The notes: generated from the sequence alone by a model not told the origin. A stretch of DNA of 64,000 nt from Lachnospira sp. UBA4346 (GCA_002394205.1 DGTC01000020.1:1-64000), one strand, 5' to 3'; shown: positions 8,122 through 17,648, counted from the first letter of the stretch. Numbers and translations: made by a program.

Positions 8122-8517
8122 ATGAACGAAGTATTAGAATTTTTAAAGAGCTGTGGAACATTTTATCTTGCAACGGTTGAAAACGACCAGCCTCGTGTAC
8201 GTCCGTTTGGCGCAGTATGTGAATTTGAAGGCAAGCTCTATATTGTTACAAACAACCAGAAGAATGTATATAAGCAGATGTTAGACAATGCAAAGGTTGA
8301 GATTTGCGGAATGAGCAAGGGTAAATGGATTCGTGTTGCAGGCAAGGCAATTCACGATGACAGAAGAGAAGCAAGAGTTGCTATGATGGATGCAAATACA
8401 GCTTCATTAAGCAGCATGTATACAGTAGATGACAATTTGATGGAAGTGCTGTACTTAGAAGATGCAACAGCTACAATCCACTCCTTCACAGAAGAACCAA
8501 AGGTAATTACATTCTAG
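8122..8517 (+). CDS. Pyridoxamine 5'-phosphate oxidase-like (split-barrel flavin-binding) protein
   Basis: 131 residues of the PNPOx-like FMN-binding split barrel: FLKSCGTFYLATVENDQPRV at the N-terminus, RPFGAV, LYIVTNNQKNVYKQM, VEICGMS and W.RVAGKA. This small clade includes NimC/NimA-like proteins and flavin reductases acting on small molecules in the cytosol, not true vitamin B6 oxidases. AAAGGAG precedes the ATG. The divergent HxlR gene and palindrome suggest stress-inducible control. Confidence 0.85.
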   Translation: MNEVLEFLKSCGTFYLATVENDQPRVRPFGAVCEFEGKLYIVTNNQKNVYKQMLDNAKVEICGMSKGKWIRVAGKAIHDDRREARVAMMDANTASLSSMYTVDDNLMEVLYLEDATATIHSFTEEPKVITF

Positions 8518-8585
8518 GAGTTCGGGAATTCGGAAAGTAGAAATTATCAGATATTTAGAAAAATGAAATGATATAGGTTACAAAT

Positions 8586-8653
8586 AAAGAGGTTGAGCTT
8601 CATTCACACAAATCAGCAATCGTGTTTGTGGATTGAGGAAACCTCTTTTTTGT
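8586..8653 (+). terminator. Rho-independent terminator
   Basis: AAAGAGGTT pairs with AACCTCTTT and is followed by TTTTT; the loop holds a second ACACAAA/TTTGTG pairing. Confidence 0.75.
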
Positions 8654-8810
8654 ATGTAACGGACTATTTGGCCGGCGTACAATTCTGATGTGTCAATTTA
8701 ACGCCGTAACATTTTAAATAAATAAAGTATATACGCAAAAAATAGCTGTCTTTGTATAGGAAAAATGGTACAATAAGAGAGATGCCAATGAAAGATTGAC
8801 GGAGGAAGTT

Positions 8811-10142
8811 ATGGGTACAAAAGAACATACAAAGCATTTTGCGAGCCATTGGGGATTTGTATTATCTGCAGTAGGCTCTGCAGTAGGTATGGCAAATGTC
8901 TGGGGATTCCCGGCAAAGTTAGGCGCAAATGGAGGCGGCGCATTTTTGGTCGCTTATTTAATATTTATTGTGTTATTTAGTGTGATTGGTTTATCAGCGG
9001 AGTATGCAATTGGAAGAAAGGCACAGACAGGTACGTTAGGAGCATATCGCCATGCATGGGCGAGCCGTGGAAAGAAGTTTGAGAAAGTCGGAGCAGTGAT
9101 TGGATGGCTGCCGCTTGCAGGTTCTATGTGTATTGCAATTGGATATGCTGTTATTATTTCTTATGTGTTAAAAGCATTTGCAAGTTCTGTAAGTGGTTCG
9201 CTTATGCATGTAGATACATTGGAGTGGTTTTCTTCATTTTCGACAACATCTTATTCGGTTGTAATTTATCATGTCATTGTTGTCGTGGGAACGCTGCTTA
9301 CATTATTACTGGGGGCATCAAGTATTGAAAAAACAAACAAGATTATGATGCCGGTATTTTTTGTAATTTTTGCAATTCTTGCCGTACGTGTAGGATTTTT
9401 GGATGGTGCGATTCGAGGATATCAGTTTATGCTGCATCCGAAGTGGTCAGAATTAGCAGACCCGATGGTATGGATCTGGGCGATGGGACAGGCATTTTTC
9501 TCATTGTCGGTAACCGGCAGTGGAATGGTTGTCTATGGAGCGTATCTGAAAAAGGATGTTGATGTGGTCGGAACAGCAAAGCAGACGGCACTGTTTGATA
9601 CAATTGCAGCGATGGTTGCAGCATTGGTTATCATTCCGTCTTGTTTTGCATATCAGCTGGATATTGGAGCAGGTCCTTCCTTATTATTTGTTACATTACC
9701 GCGTATTTTGCAGGATATTCCATTTGGTCGTGTATTTGCCATTATTTTATATGCAGCAATGATTTTCGCAGGGGTAAGTTCTTTGCAGAATATGTTTGAA
9801 GCAGTTGCGGAATCGTTATTACATCGTTTTCCGAAGCTCAATCGTAAGATTGTATTAGGAATTTTGTGTGTGATTTGTCTTGGAACAGGTCTTAACATGG
9901 AGGCAATCTCTAGTTGGGGACCTTGGATGGATATCGTATCTATTTATATCATTCCAATTGGTGCTGCACTTGGTGCAATTAGCTGGTTCTGGGTCATGAA
10001 AAAGGATGATTTACTTGCAGGCATCAATGAAGGTGCAGAAAAGAAGCACGGCAATCTGTGGTATTACATCGGTTGTTTTGTATTTGTGCCTTGTACATTG
10101 ATTCTGTGTGCAGTCGCCTTATTTATGCAGGTTGCTTTTTAG
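8811..10142 (+). CDS. Sodium:neurotransmitter symporter (SNF/NSS) family transporter
   Basis: 443 residues with about 11 membrane segments, the usual number in Firmicutes members. It opens with HWGFVLSAVGSAVGMANVWGFP, the unwound TM1 region that binds Na+ and substrate in LeuT-like proteins, and GGGAFLVAYL follows. Members import amino acids with Na+; the substrate here is unknown. GGAGG lies five bases before ATG 8811; the longer TTG start at 8796 would overlap that site. Confidence 0.92.
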   Translation: MGTKEHTKHFASHWGFVLSAVGSAVGMANVWGFPAKLGANGGGAFLVAYLIFIVLFSVIGLSAEYAIGRKAQTGTLGAYRHAWASRGKKFEKVGAVIGWLPLAGSMCIAIGYAVIISYVLKAFASSVSGSLMHVDTLEWFSSFSTTSYSVVIYHVIVVVGTLLTLLLGASSIEKTNKIMMPVFFVIFAILAVRVGFLDGAIRGYQFMLHPKWSELADPMVWIWAMGQAFFSLSVTGSGMVVYGAYLKKDVDVVGTAKQTALFDTIAAMVAALVIIPSCFAYQLDIGAGPSLLFVTLPRILQDIPFGRVFAIILYAAMIFAGVSSLQNMFEAVAESLLHRFPKLNRKIVLGILCVICLGTGLNMEAISSWGPWMDIVSIYIIPIGAALGAISWFWVMKKDDLLAGINEGAEKKHGNLWYYIGCFVFVPCTLILCAVALFMQVAF

Positions 10143-10253
10143 GGAAATGCGTAAATTCATATCAGTGAAACAAAATGATATAAATTAGGAATCTGACAAT
10201 GAGAGAAAGTAAAAGAAACCTGGGGGAGAAATATAAGTAAAGGGGGACTTTCT

Positions 10254-11423
10254 ATGTTAAATGATTATCAGATGGCCTTTCTTTCAATGGAAATGGTGTA
10301 TATTGTTGTTGTATCGTTTCTTGCATTTAAAACAAATAAAAATATAGGGCGAATGGGTGAAATCAGGCATTTTAGAACGATGCAGATGTTATTTTTGATA
10401 GAAGCCTGCGCACAGATATTTTGGGTGCTTGGTGATGCCAGAGTGATTCAGATTGGAATTGGCGGAAACTGGGTGGTTAATATGACATATTCAATTGCAT
10501 TTGCGATGTGTATGTATCAGTGGCAGCGGTTTATTGCAGAAAAGGTGCGATACCAGAAAAATAGCCGTTTGGCGTTTTATACAATTCATATTCAGACAGT
10601 GGTTGTAATCATCCATATAATACTGCTGTTGACATCAGTATGGACCAAATGGATATTTTATGTTGATTCTACGGGAACGTATATGCGGGGAAATATGTTC
10701 TGGATGAATATATGTTGCTGTTACAGTCATTGGATAAGTACAACATTATTGATATTTGTATATAGAAGTAATGCAGAAAGAATGGTGAGGTATCAGCTGA
10801 ATCAATTCATGATAAGTTCTATACTTCCGCTGGTTGGTGGAATATTACAGCTGTTTGCATACAACATTCCATTTTTGGAATCTACGGTTATGTTAGGCAT
10901 TTTGTTTATGTTTAACATTTTGCAGGAAGAACAGATTAAGACAGATGCATTAACCGGATTAAATAATCGTGCACAGTTTAATGCGACATATGAGAAGATG
11001 TTGAATCAGGCAGATGTTGCACCGTTTTTGATTTTTGTTACAGATATAGATGGATTTAAGAAAATCAATGATACGTATGGACATTTAGCAGGGGATCAGG
11101 CACTGGTTATGACAGCAAAGCAGCTCAAACAATTAGAGCGCAAGTATTCATCCTTACAGGTGTATCGTTATGGTGGAGATGAGTTTGTGATGTTGGTATT
11201 AGAAAAAGATATTCCAAATGCAGATCAGTTTCAGATAGAAATCAACAAAATGTTGTCGCAGGCACAGCATGAGAATGGACTGGGATTTACAGTGCATTTT
11301 AGTATCGGATATCAGGAAATTGTAAGTAAAGATACAGATGCATTAAAGGCATTTGGCAATGCAGATAATATGCTTTATCGAGTGAAAAATGAAAGAAAAC
11401 AAAAGCATATACAAAATAAATAA
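10254..11423 (+). CDS. Membrane diguanylate cyclase (GGDEF)
   Basis: 389 residues: about seven hydrophobic segments (~8-220), then a GGDEF domain beginning DALTGLNNRAQF (~223) with YGGDEF near 300. The intact motif predicts c-di-GMP synthesis from GTP at the membrane. No RxxD inhibitory site is seen five residues ahead of GGDEF. AAAGGGGGA precedes the ATG, and GGGGGAGAAA 20 bases further up is complementary to the C-rich segment of the two small RNAs described below. Confidence 0.9.
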   Translation: MLNDYQMAFLSMEMVYIVVVSFLAFKTNKNIGRMGEIRHFRTMQMLFLIEACAQIFWVLGDARVIQIGIGGNWVVNMTYSIAFAMCMYQWQRFIAEKVRYQKNSRLAFYTIHIQTVVVIIHIILLLTSVWTKWIFYVDSTGTYMRGNMFWMNICCCYSHWISTTLLIFVYRSNAERMVRYQLNQFMISSILPLVGGILQLFAYNIPFLESTVMLGILFMFNILQEEQIKTDALTGLNNRAQFNATYEKMLNQADVAPFLIFVTDIDGFKKINDTYGHLAGDQALVMTAKQLKQLERKYSSLQVYRYGGDEFVMLVLEKDIPNADQFQIEINKMLSQAQHENGLGFTVHFSIGYQEIVSKDTDALKAFGNADNMLYRVKNERKQKHIQNK

Positions 11424-11436
11424 CATTAAACAAAAG

Positions 11437-11470
11437 TCCCGTCAGTATGGTCACTGACGGGATGTTTGTA
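11437..11470. terminator. Terminator between convergent genes
   Basis: CCCGTCAGT/ACTGACGGG stem with a six-base loop. AAACAAAAG upstream and TGTTTGTATTT downstream give weak T tracts in both directions, so it may serve both the GGDEF gene and the convergent MCP gene. Confidence 0.7.
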
Positions 11471-11517
11471 TTTATCAGATGCATTGTATGATAGATATTT
11501 GAAAATACCGTATAAAC

Positions 11518-13293
11518 TTATACATTTGTAAAGTTTGCAGATTCAGCCTGTAAATCATCAGAGGCAGTCTTTGTTTCAGTCATCTGATCATTTACAGAGG
11601 AAAGGGACTGTACTAAGGAGTCAACATTGACAGCGGCATCTGATACGCCGGTTGCGCTTTCTTCGATTGCGTGATTAATACCGGATATGGCATCGGAAAT
11701 CTGCATCATACGTTCCTGAACAACCTTTGTTTCTTCTGCATATTTCATCATGACATCATTAATATGTGTAGCATCAGCATTATATTGTTTACCGCCCTCT
11801 ACAAAGGCTTCATAGTCACGAATTACATTTTCATTAATATATGTAATGATTTTTGTAGAAGCATTGACAAGCTCATTGACAGAAGAGATAACCTGTTCGT
11901 TAATAACCTGAATGTTATTGGCTGTATCACGGCTTGAATCTGCGAGTTCCCGAATTTCATCAGCAACGACGGCAAAGCCTTTTCCGGCTTCTCCGGCTCT
12001 GGCAGCTTCAATGGACGCATTGAGGGCGAGCAGATTTGTCTGGTTGGAAATACTTAAAATATCTGTTGTTAATTGTGCTACCTTCTGTACGCTCTTGCTG
12101 TTTTCGAGTGCCGTATTCATTTCAACTGTTATATTATTAACAATCTCAGTAGTGTTTCGCATGTTTTCAGTTGCAACCTGCTCTAATTCAGTTGCATGCT
12201 CTTTCATTGTCTGTGTATATTTTGAAATATTTGAGGATTCATCTGACATATATTCTACCTGTGACTGTGCAGAAGCAGTATTGTTATTTACATCAGTTGT
12301 TGTTGCAGAGATTTCCTCCATTGTTGCAGACAATTCTTCCATAATGGCAGAAATATCATTTGCATTGTCACTGGATGCGTTTACATTGGAAGCAACATTT
12401 CCAACAACGGAATCGAGTGTTGAAGTATTGCGGATAATATTTGCCATGATAGACTGTAATGCTTCAATAAAATGGTTGATACCGACAGAAGAAGCACCGA
12501 TTTCATCACCACTGCGAATTGGAAGACGTTTTGTTAAATCGCCTTTTCCATTCTGGATATCAGAAATAATTGCCTCTAATAAGCGTGTCTGCGTCTTTAA
12601 AGGTTTTACGATTTCAAAGTATGCACAGAAACAGGTTAAGGCAAAAATAATATCAACGAGAAATAACATAAAATAAGCAATGTTACGGCTGGTTTTATAG
12701 GTGTGTTCCTGGCTTTCAGCATGTTCAAAGATACGTTCATCATTATGTGAAACGAGTTGTTCGATATTTCCGGTAACGCCATCAGACCATTTTGCCATGG
12801 CAACATTGGCTTTTGCGGCAGTGGCAATTGGATCATTGTCTTTTACGGCAGTCTGCATGATGCCCATTAATTCTGCCTGCGCACCCTGCAAATTGGTACG
12901 GATATCTTCTAATAATTTCTGATCCTCAGAATCAAATGAATTCTTGAGGTTTAAAAGAACATCTTCCTGATGCTGAATACTTTCCTGAGCTTCTGCAAGT
13001 TCTTTTTGTGCATATGCCTGTAATTCTTTATTGGTTGGATCAAGAATATACGCTAAGCATACTTTCTGTGCACGTTCATACTGTAAGTTGATGACGTCAA
13101 GTGCGACGATGGTATTAATTCCATCGGATGAAATGGATTCACTTGAAGTCTGATTCTTTTTTAGTGCAGACTGTAAAACGAGTAATCCGGTCGTAGATAC
13201 GATACCAAGAAGCAGAACAGGGATTAATAGTTTTACAAAAATACTGACGTTACGAATTTTTTTCGTGTTTGTTTTTGATGTTTTTTCTTTCAT
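11518..13293 (-). CDS. Methyl-accepting chemotaxis protein
   Basis: 591 residues: TM1 (~20-43), a periplasmic-type helical ligand region (~45-205), TM2 (~210-230), a HAMP domain, then the cytoplasmic signalling rod. The hairpin tip reads NQTNLLALNASIEAARAGE and GKGFAVVADEIRELA, which contact CheA and CheW. It is monocistronic, with AAAGGAGA before the start. Chemotaxis genes in the window imply motility; the ligand is unknown. Confidence 0.95.
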   Translation of the reverse strand: MKEKTSKTNTKKIRNVSIFVKLLIPVLLLGIVSTTGLLVLQSALKKNQTSSESISSDGINTIVALDVINLQYERAQKVCLAYILDPTNKELQAYAQKELAEAQESIQHQEDVLLNLKNSFDSEDQKLLEDIRTNLQGAQAELMGIMQTAVKDNDPIATAAKANVAMAKWSDGVTGNIEQLVSHNDERIFEHAESQEHTYKTSRNIAYFMLFLVDIIFALTCFCAYFEIVKPLKTQTRLLEAIISDIQNGKGDLTKRLPIRSGDEIGASSVGINHFIEALQSIMANIIRNTSTLDSVVGNVASNVNASSDNANDISAIMEELSATMEEISATTTDVNNNTASAQSQVEYMSDESSNISKYTQTMKEHATELEQVATENMRNTTEIVNNITVEMNTALENSKSVQKVAQLTTDILSISNQTNLLALNASIEAARAGEAGKGFAVVADEIRELADSSRDTANNIQVINEQVISSVNELVNASTKIITYINENVIRDYEAFVEGGKQYNADATHINDVMMKYAEETKVVQERMMQISDAISGINHAIEESATGVSDAAVNVDSLVQSLSSVNDQMTETKTASDDLQAESANFTNV

Positions 13294-13662
13294 ATGTTCT
13301 CCTTTGACGTTATAATATATAATTACGGAATATATAATATCAATGCAGGGTTTGTATTCTTAAAGAAATATAAATGCTTTATTGAAATATAATCGGTAAT
13401 TATTTTCTGGAAAAAGAATACAGTTCGTTCACAAAAAATGCAATATATAAGAAATGAAATTATTTCAAATTATTTAAGAAAAATTTCATCATTGTTTTTA
13501 CAAAAAAATCCGATATAATTATGAATTGTTCATTTATTAAAAACCTCTTGCAGTTGTTACGATATAGAATATGCTACAGAAGTTCGCATTTTGTGAGGGA
13601 CGTTTGATACTGCGCTAAGATTTGGCGCAAAGAGAAAACAGATAAAAAATAAGGAGAAACGT
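13294..13662. other. Intergenic region, divergent MCP and GGDEF genes
   Basis: AT-rich, no gene seen. A TATAAT at 13514-13519 lacks a well-spaced -35 box. A short TGCGC/GCGCA hairpin lies at 13611-13629, about 34 bases before the GGDEF start. No riboswitch is recognised. Confidence 0.5.
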
Positions 13663-15423
13663 ATGAAGAATGTATCGAGATTAATCAATATCCCCGTTTT
13701 AATTGTCGGTCTTATTTTATCTACCGTAATTACCGGTGTAAGTGGTATGAATGATAGAGAAACGACACGTAAGAAAGTGGAGTATTTAGCAGAGTCTAAG
13801 TTATCCGCCGTCGAAGTGACGATTGATGATTATACGTATCTGACGGAGTCATTAGGACTGGTACTTCAGGAAACAAGAGGCAGTATTAACGATTTTGATA
13901 CACTTGCAGAAAGTATTTTTCAAAATAAGACAGCGATAAATAGTATTCAGCTCGCACCACAGGGAGTTGTAGAATATATTTATCCGGAAAAAGGAAATGA
14001 AGCAGGTAAGATTAATTTATTTGAAGAACCGGACAGAAGAGATGAAGCCATCCGTGCAAGAGATACCGGAGAAACAATTATTGCAGGACCGTTTGAATTG
14101 CGTCAGGGCGGAATAGGGATTGTTGCAAGAAAACCGGTGTATATTATAGATGAATCGGGCGAAAAAACCTTCTGGGGTTTTAGTATTGTTGTATTAAATG
14201 TAGATACGATTTTAAAAGAAGCGGGTGTAGATGTATTAGATGATTTAGGCTATGCATATAAACTTACAGTTACAGATGCGGAAAATAAGACCATTGAAGT
14301 AGATTCCTATGGAAATGTATCAAAAGATGCCATACAGGTCGATTTGCAGATTAATCAAAAAGCGTGGAAGTTGGAATTAATCCCATTAAGTGGCTGGACA
14401 CATTATCTTTCATATCTTTCCGTATTTTTGTTATGTCTGGCAATTACATTTTTGGCAGCTCTGACACAGGGATATATTCGGATGTACAGAGAACTTACGG
14501 AAAAATTACAAAAAGATAATTATAAACTTTATGAAGAGTCAACCAGCGATGTGCTTACAGGCATCTATAATCGTCGTGGTGGTGATGAGTGTATGCAGAA
14601 TCTCTTAGAAAAAGAAAATATAACATCAGGTGTTTTGATAGCACTTGACATAGATAATTTTAAGCATCTAAATGATGTATATGGGCATGAAGCCGGAGAT
14701 GAGGCATTAAAGCAGTTAGCAGTTGATATGAAAAAAACTTTTGGAGATAATGCAGTATACATTCGTAATGGTGGCGATGAATTTATGATATTCTTAATAG
14801 AGCAGAGAGTCACACAATGCAAAGACCGCATCCGTTGGTTGGCAGAGGAAAAACACAGGTTTTATTTCCAAAATAAAAAAATATCATTTGGAATATCTTG
14901 CGGATATATGGAATATCCGGAACAGGCTTATACATATCGGGAAATGTCAAGATTGGCAGATACGGCATTGTATAATGTTAAGATGAATGGAAAGAAGGGC
15001 TGCGCACAGTATGGAGACTTTATGACGGGAAAGAAGCGGTTCCAGTTGAGTTTCAGTCTGACGGACTTTTTGTCGGGAATGCCGGGAGCAATGATGATTT
15101 ATCGGGCAGATGCAAAAGAAGAGATTCTCTTTGCAAATGACGGTATGGTGAAATTATTTGACTGCAAGAATTTGGATGAATTTTTAGAATATACAAATGC
15201 AAGTTTTAAAAAGGTCGTTAGCCCACAGGACTATGAGCGTGTGGAGCAGGAAATCTGGGATCAGATAGAAAAGAATACAGAAGAATTATCAGATTATGTC
15301 GAATATAACATTATCACGGCAAAAGGTGTACAAAAAGAAGTAGAAGACTATGGACATTTGGTGCGTTCAAAGAAAGATGGAGATATTTTCTATGTAATTT
15401 TAAATGAAAAACAGAAAAAATAG
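13663..15423 (+). CDS. CHASE-GGDEF-PAS diguanylate cyclase
   Basis: 586 residues: TM1 (~9-29), an extracytoplasmic CHASE-like sensor (~35-235, containing IQLAPQGVVEYIYP and a segment with FWGF), TM2 (~250-272), a GGDEF domain (~285-450, motif NGGDEF) and a C-terminal PAS-like module (~460-580, opening FLSGMPGAMMIY). It should make c-di-GMP in response to an external signal. No RxxD I-site precedes the motif. Placing PAS after GGDEF is less common than before it. AAGGAGAAA precedes the ATG. Confidence 0.88.
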   Translation: MKNVSRLINIPVLIVGLILSTVITGVSGMNDRETTRKKVEYLAESKLSAVEVTIDDYTYLTESLGLVLQETRGSINDFDTLAESIFQNKTAINSIQLAPQGVVEYIYPEKGNEAGKINLFEEPDRRDEAIRARDTGETIIAGPFELRQGGIGIVARKPVYIIDESGEKTFWGFSIVVLNVDTILKEAGVDVLDDLGYAYKLTVTDAENKTIEVDSYGNVSKDAIQVDLQINQKAWKLELIPLSGWTHYLSYLSVFLLCLAITFLAALTQGYIRMYRELTEKLQKDNYKLYEESTSDVLTGIYNRRGGDECMQNLLEKENITSGVLIALDIDNFKHLNDVYGHEAGDEALKQLAVDMKKTFGDNAVYIRNGGDEFMIFLIEQRVTQCKDRIRWLAEEKHRFYFQNKKISFGISCGYMEYPEQAYTYREMSRLADTALYNVKMNGKKGCAQYGDFMTGKKRFQLSFSLTDFLSGMPGAMMIYRADAKEEILFANDGMVKLFDCKNLDEFLEYTNASFKKVVSPQDYERVEQEIWDQIEKNTEELSDYVEYNIITAKGVQKEVEDYGHLVRSKKDGDIFYVILNEKQKK

Positions 15424-15470
15424 TGCTGAAATGATTGGGAAAATGTAGATATATTTGGAGTAAAATAAAA

Positions 15471-15510
15471 GTACGGTGTAATGGTTGGAAGCATTACACC
15501 GTACTTTTTT
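15471..15510. terminator. Bidirectional terminator
   Basis: GTACGGTGTAATG/CATTACACCGTAC, a perfect 13-bp stem with an eight-base loop, TTTTTT on the plus side and AAAATAAAA on the other, ending both the GGDEF gene and the convergent small gene. Confidence 0.9.
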
Positions 15511-15527
15511 AGAATTATTCACACAGC

Positions 15528-15677
15528 TTATTCCTGTGTTCTTTTTTTGATGATTTCTTCGTAACGTCGCTGTGAGGCACGTTCCTCTTCTGTCTGTTCA
15601 ACTTCCGTTTCTTCAATATCATCTAATTGGTTCAATACGTCAAATAAATCAGATGAGTCTAATAAATTGTTATCCAT
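15528..15677 (-). CDS. Small acidic/charged protein (49 aa), hypothetical
   Basis: A 49-residue frame, MDNNLLDSSDLFDVLNQLDD at the start and an RRYEEIIKKRTQE tail, with GGAG seven bases before the ATG. It begins 40 bases downstream of the MarR regulator on the same strand and ends just before the shared terminator, so it is probably the second gene of that transcript. The first half is acidic and the second half is Arg/Lys/Glu-rich and likely helical. No family is recognised. Confidence 0.6.
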   Translation of the reverse strand: MDNNLLDSSDLFDVLNQLDDIEETEVEQTEEERASQRRYEEIIKKRTQE

Positions 15678-15717
15678 AATAATCTCCATTTCTAATCATA
15701 TGTTTTGATGAAATAAA

Positions 15718-16182
15718 TTACAGTGTCTCAGCGTCTTGCGGAGCTTTTAACTGTGAAAAGAAGTCTTCTAAACGGGTAAAGGTCTTTGTTAAAACAACGG
15801 CTTCTTCATCGGTAAGATCCTGCATAATGCTGTCAATCATATTTTTGTGAAACTGCATATGATGCGCATAGGCAGACAGACCTTTCGGAGTCAGGGAAGC
15901 ATAGACGATACGCCGGTCTTTTTCGCTCCGGTTACGGACAACATATCCTTTTTTGACAAGACCGTTGATCCCGGTGGTTAAAGTGCCCATTGTAATGCCG
16001 AGAAGTTTAGCAATTTCAGACATTTTCTTAGGCTCCTGTATGCCGACTGCTTCGATGATATGCATATCAGTAACAGATATATCCTTAAATTCCTCCGTAA
16101 TTAATGCCTTCTCTTCAATTCCGAGAACATCATTAAACAGTGTTACTAAAACAGAATTGAGTGTTTCATAAGTATTGCTCAT
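15718..16182 (-). CDS. MarR family transcriptional regulator, FabT-like
   Basis: 154 residues with the MarR winged helix: FKDISVTDMHIIEAVG, EIAKLLGITMGTLTTGINGLVKKGYV and the wing RSEKDRRIVYASLTPKG. From memory the N-terminus LFNDVLGIEEKAL..EFKDISV resembles streptococcal FabT, the repressor of type II fatty acid synthesis, but no fab genes lie nearby, so the target is open. GGAG precedes ATG 16182; a 16194 start would place that site inside the gene. A minus-strand TATAAT lies just upstream. Confidence 0.85.
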   Translation of the reverse strand: MSNTYETLNSVLVTLFNDVLGIEEKALITEEFKDISVTDMHIIEAVGIQEPKKMSEIAKLLGITMGTLTTGINGLVKKGYVVRNRSEKDRRIVYASLTPKGLSAYAHHMQFHKNMIDSIMQDLTDEEAVVLTKTFTRLEDFFSQLKAPQDAETL

Positions 16183-16322
16183 AATTAACTCCATTCCTCA
16201 TACTTGCAAACTATATTCATATTATAATGGAAATGTAGGGGGATTGCAACACGGACTGATACAAAATCAAAACTCTCGATTGCAATTTGTAAGAATATGT
16301 AGTACCATTAAAAAGGAGTTTT

Positions 16323-16375
16323 AATGCAATTCGCAAATAGCTGTGATATATGTTATATGCTGTGAGAATTGCATT
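16323..16375 (+). promoter_or_regulatory. Leader hairpin upstream of kdgK
   Basis: AATGCAATTC (16323-16332) pairs perfectly with GAATTGCATT (16366-16375), with further AGC/GCT pairing inside. AAGGAG at 16313-16318 sits five bases before the ATG that starts a 13-codon frame ending inside the hairpin. It may be an operator, a leader peptide or a stability element; the sequence alone does not decide. Confidence 0.45.
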
Positions 16376-16423
16376 TGGAAATAGTAAATAAAAGGTACGG
16401 GTTGGGTACAAAAAGGAGAAGAC

Positions 16424-17437
16424 ATGAGATTTATAGCAATTGGAGAATTAATGTTAAGATTGTCTCCACCGAATTATGAAAAGATGGTTACAACACATAA
16501 TTTTGTTGTCAACTACGGTGGTGCAGAAGCAAACGTAGCAGTATCACTTGCCAATCTTGGTGTAGACAGTACGTTTTTTACAGTACTTCCGGACTCAGAT
16601 TTGGGGAAGTCTACAATCAATTATCTCAAGGCGAATGATGTACATACGAAGCACATTATCAAAGCAGATGGTAGAATGGGGCTGTACTATCTTGAAGAAG
16701 GAATTTCTGTAAGAGCATCACAGGTAATCTATGACAGAGAGAACTCTGCATTTGCAGAATATGATTATAAGGATGTAGACTTTGAGAATATTTTAAAGGA
16801 TTATGACTGGTTACATTTGAGCGGTATTACACCAGCTCTTTCTTATAACTGTCGTAAGATGATTGATATGGCAGTAAAGGCTGCAAAGAAGTTAGGACTT
16901 ACAGTTAGTTTTGATCCGAACTTTAGAAGTACGCTCTGGTCATTTGAGACGGCAAGAGACGTACTCAGTAAATATCTTCCATATGTAGATGTTTTGATTG
17001 GTATTGAACCGATTCATTTATACAGAGAAGATGGAACAGATGTAAAGGACGGTCTTACCATGGATCCTTCATTCAAGGATATGGATCGTGTATTCCGTGA
17101 GATTGACAAGCAGTACCATATGAAGGCAATTGCCAGAACAGTACGTTATGTACATTCAGGAAGTAATAATTCATTGAAAGCATTTTTCTATACCAATGGT
17201 GAGACTTACGAAAGTAAGACAATTAATTTCGAGATTGTTGACCGTGTTGGTGGTGGAGATGCATTCTCATCTGGTTTGATTTATGCCTTAATGGAGAATA
17301 TGGATCCGGAAGATGTTGTCAACTTTGCCGTTGCATCATCTGTAATGAAGCATGCAATCCGAGGCGATACAAATATTACAAGTGTCAGCCAGATTAAGCG
17401 TCTGATGAACAATGCATCATTTGATGTGCAGAGATAA
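16424..17437 (+). CDS. kdgK: 2-dehydro-3-deoxygluconokinase (PfkB family)
   Basis: KdgK phosphorylates 2-keto-3-deoxygluconate, the product of UxuA, with ATP to give KDPG. The 337 residues are a ribokinase-fold protein: GELMLRLSPP at the N-terminus, the sugar-binding GGAEANVAVSLANLG (~32-46), YDRENSAFAEYD typical of KDG kinases, and the catalytic GGGDAFSSG near 280. An AAAAAGGAGAAG site precedes the ATG. It is separated from uxuA/uxuB by 14 kb, so it is probably its own transcript. Confidence 0.88.
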   Translation: MRFIAIGELMLRLSPPNYEKMVTTHNFVVNYGGAEANVAVSLANLGVDSTFFTVLPDSDLGKSTINYLKANDVHTKHIIKADGRMGLYYLEEGISVRASQVIYDRENSAFAEYDYKDVDFENILKDYDWLHLSGITPALSYNCRKMIDMAVKAAKKLGLTVSFDPNFRSTLWSFETARDVLSKYLPYVDVLIGIEPIHLYREDGTDVKDGLTMDPSFKDMDRVFREIDKQYHMKAIARTVRYVHSGSNNSLKAFFYTNGETYESKTINFEIVDRVGGGDAFSSGLIYALMENMDPEDVVNFAVASSVMKHAIRGDTNITSVSQIKRLMNNASFDVQR

Positions 17438-17468
17438 GTATTTGTATGGAATTAAATAGAAAATAGTA

Positions 17469-17527
17469 ATTCGCCATTTATACGCAGAAGACAAATAATC
17501 TGATGTATAGATGGCGAACTTTTATAT
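17469..17527 (+). terminator. Terminator of kdgK
   Basis: TTCGCCAT..TATAC pairs with GTATAGATGGCGAA, followed by CTTTTATATT. Confidence 0.75.
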
Positions 17528-17565
17528 TATATAATTATAATTACATAGGAAACTTATTAAAATTG

Positions 17566-17608
17566 TTGTATTGCATTTATTGTATCGCATTTATTATTTT
17601 GCTATACT
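17566..17608 (+). promoter_or_regulatory. Promoter of the PilZ operon with duplicated -35 segment
   Basis: TTGTAT (17580-17585), 17-base spacer, TATACT (17603-17608). The -35 box starts the second of two tandem 14-bp copies, TTGTATTGCATTTA and TTGTATCGCATTTA (17566-17593), which look like a local duplication or paired regulator sites. Confidence 0.6.
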
Positions 17609-17648
17609 AAAGGTACTAATATTTGTGGAAAGATAAGGGAAGGGTACG

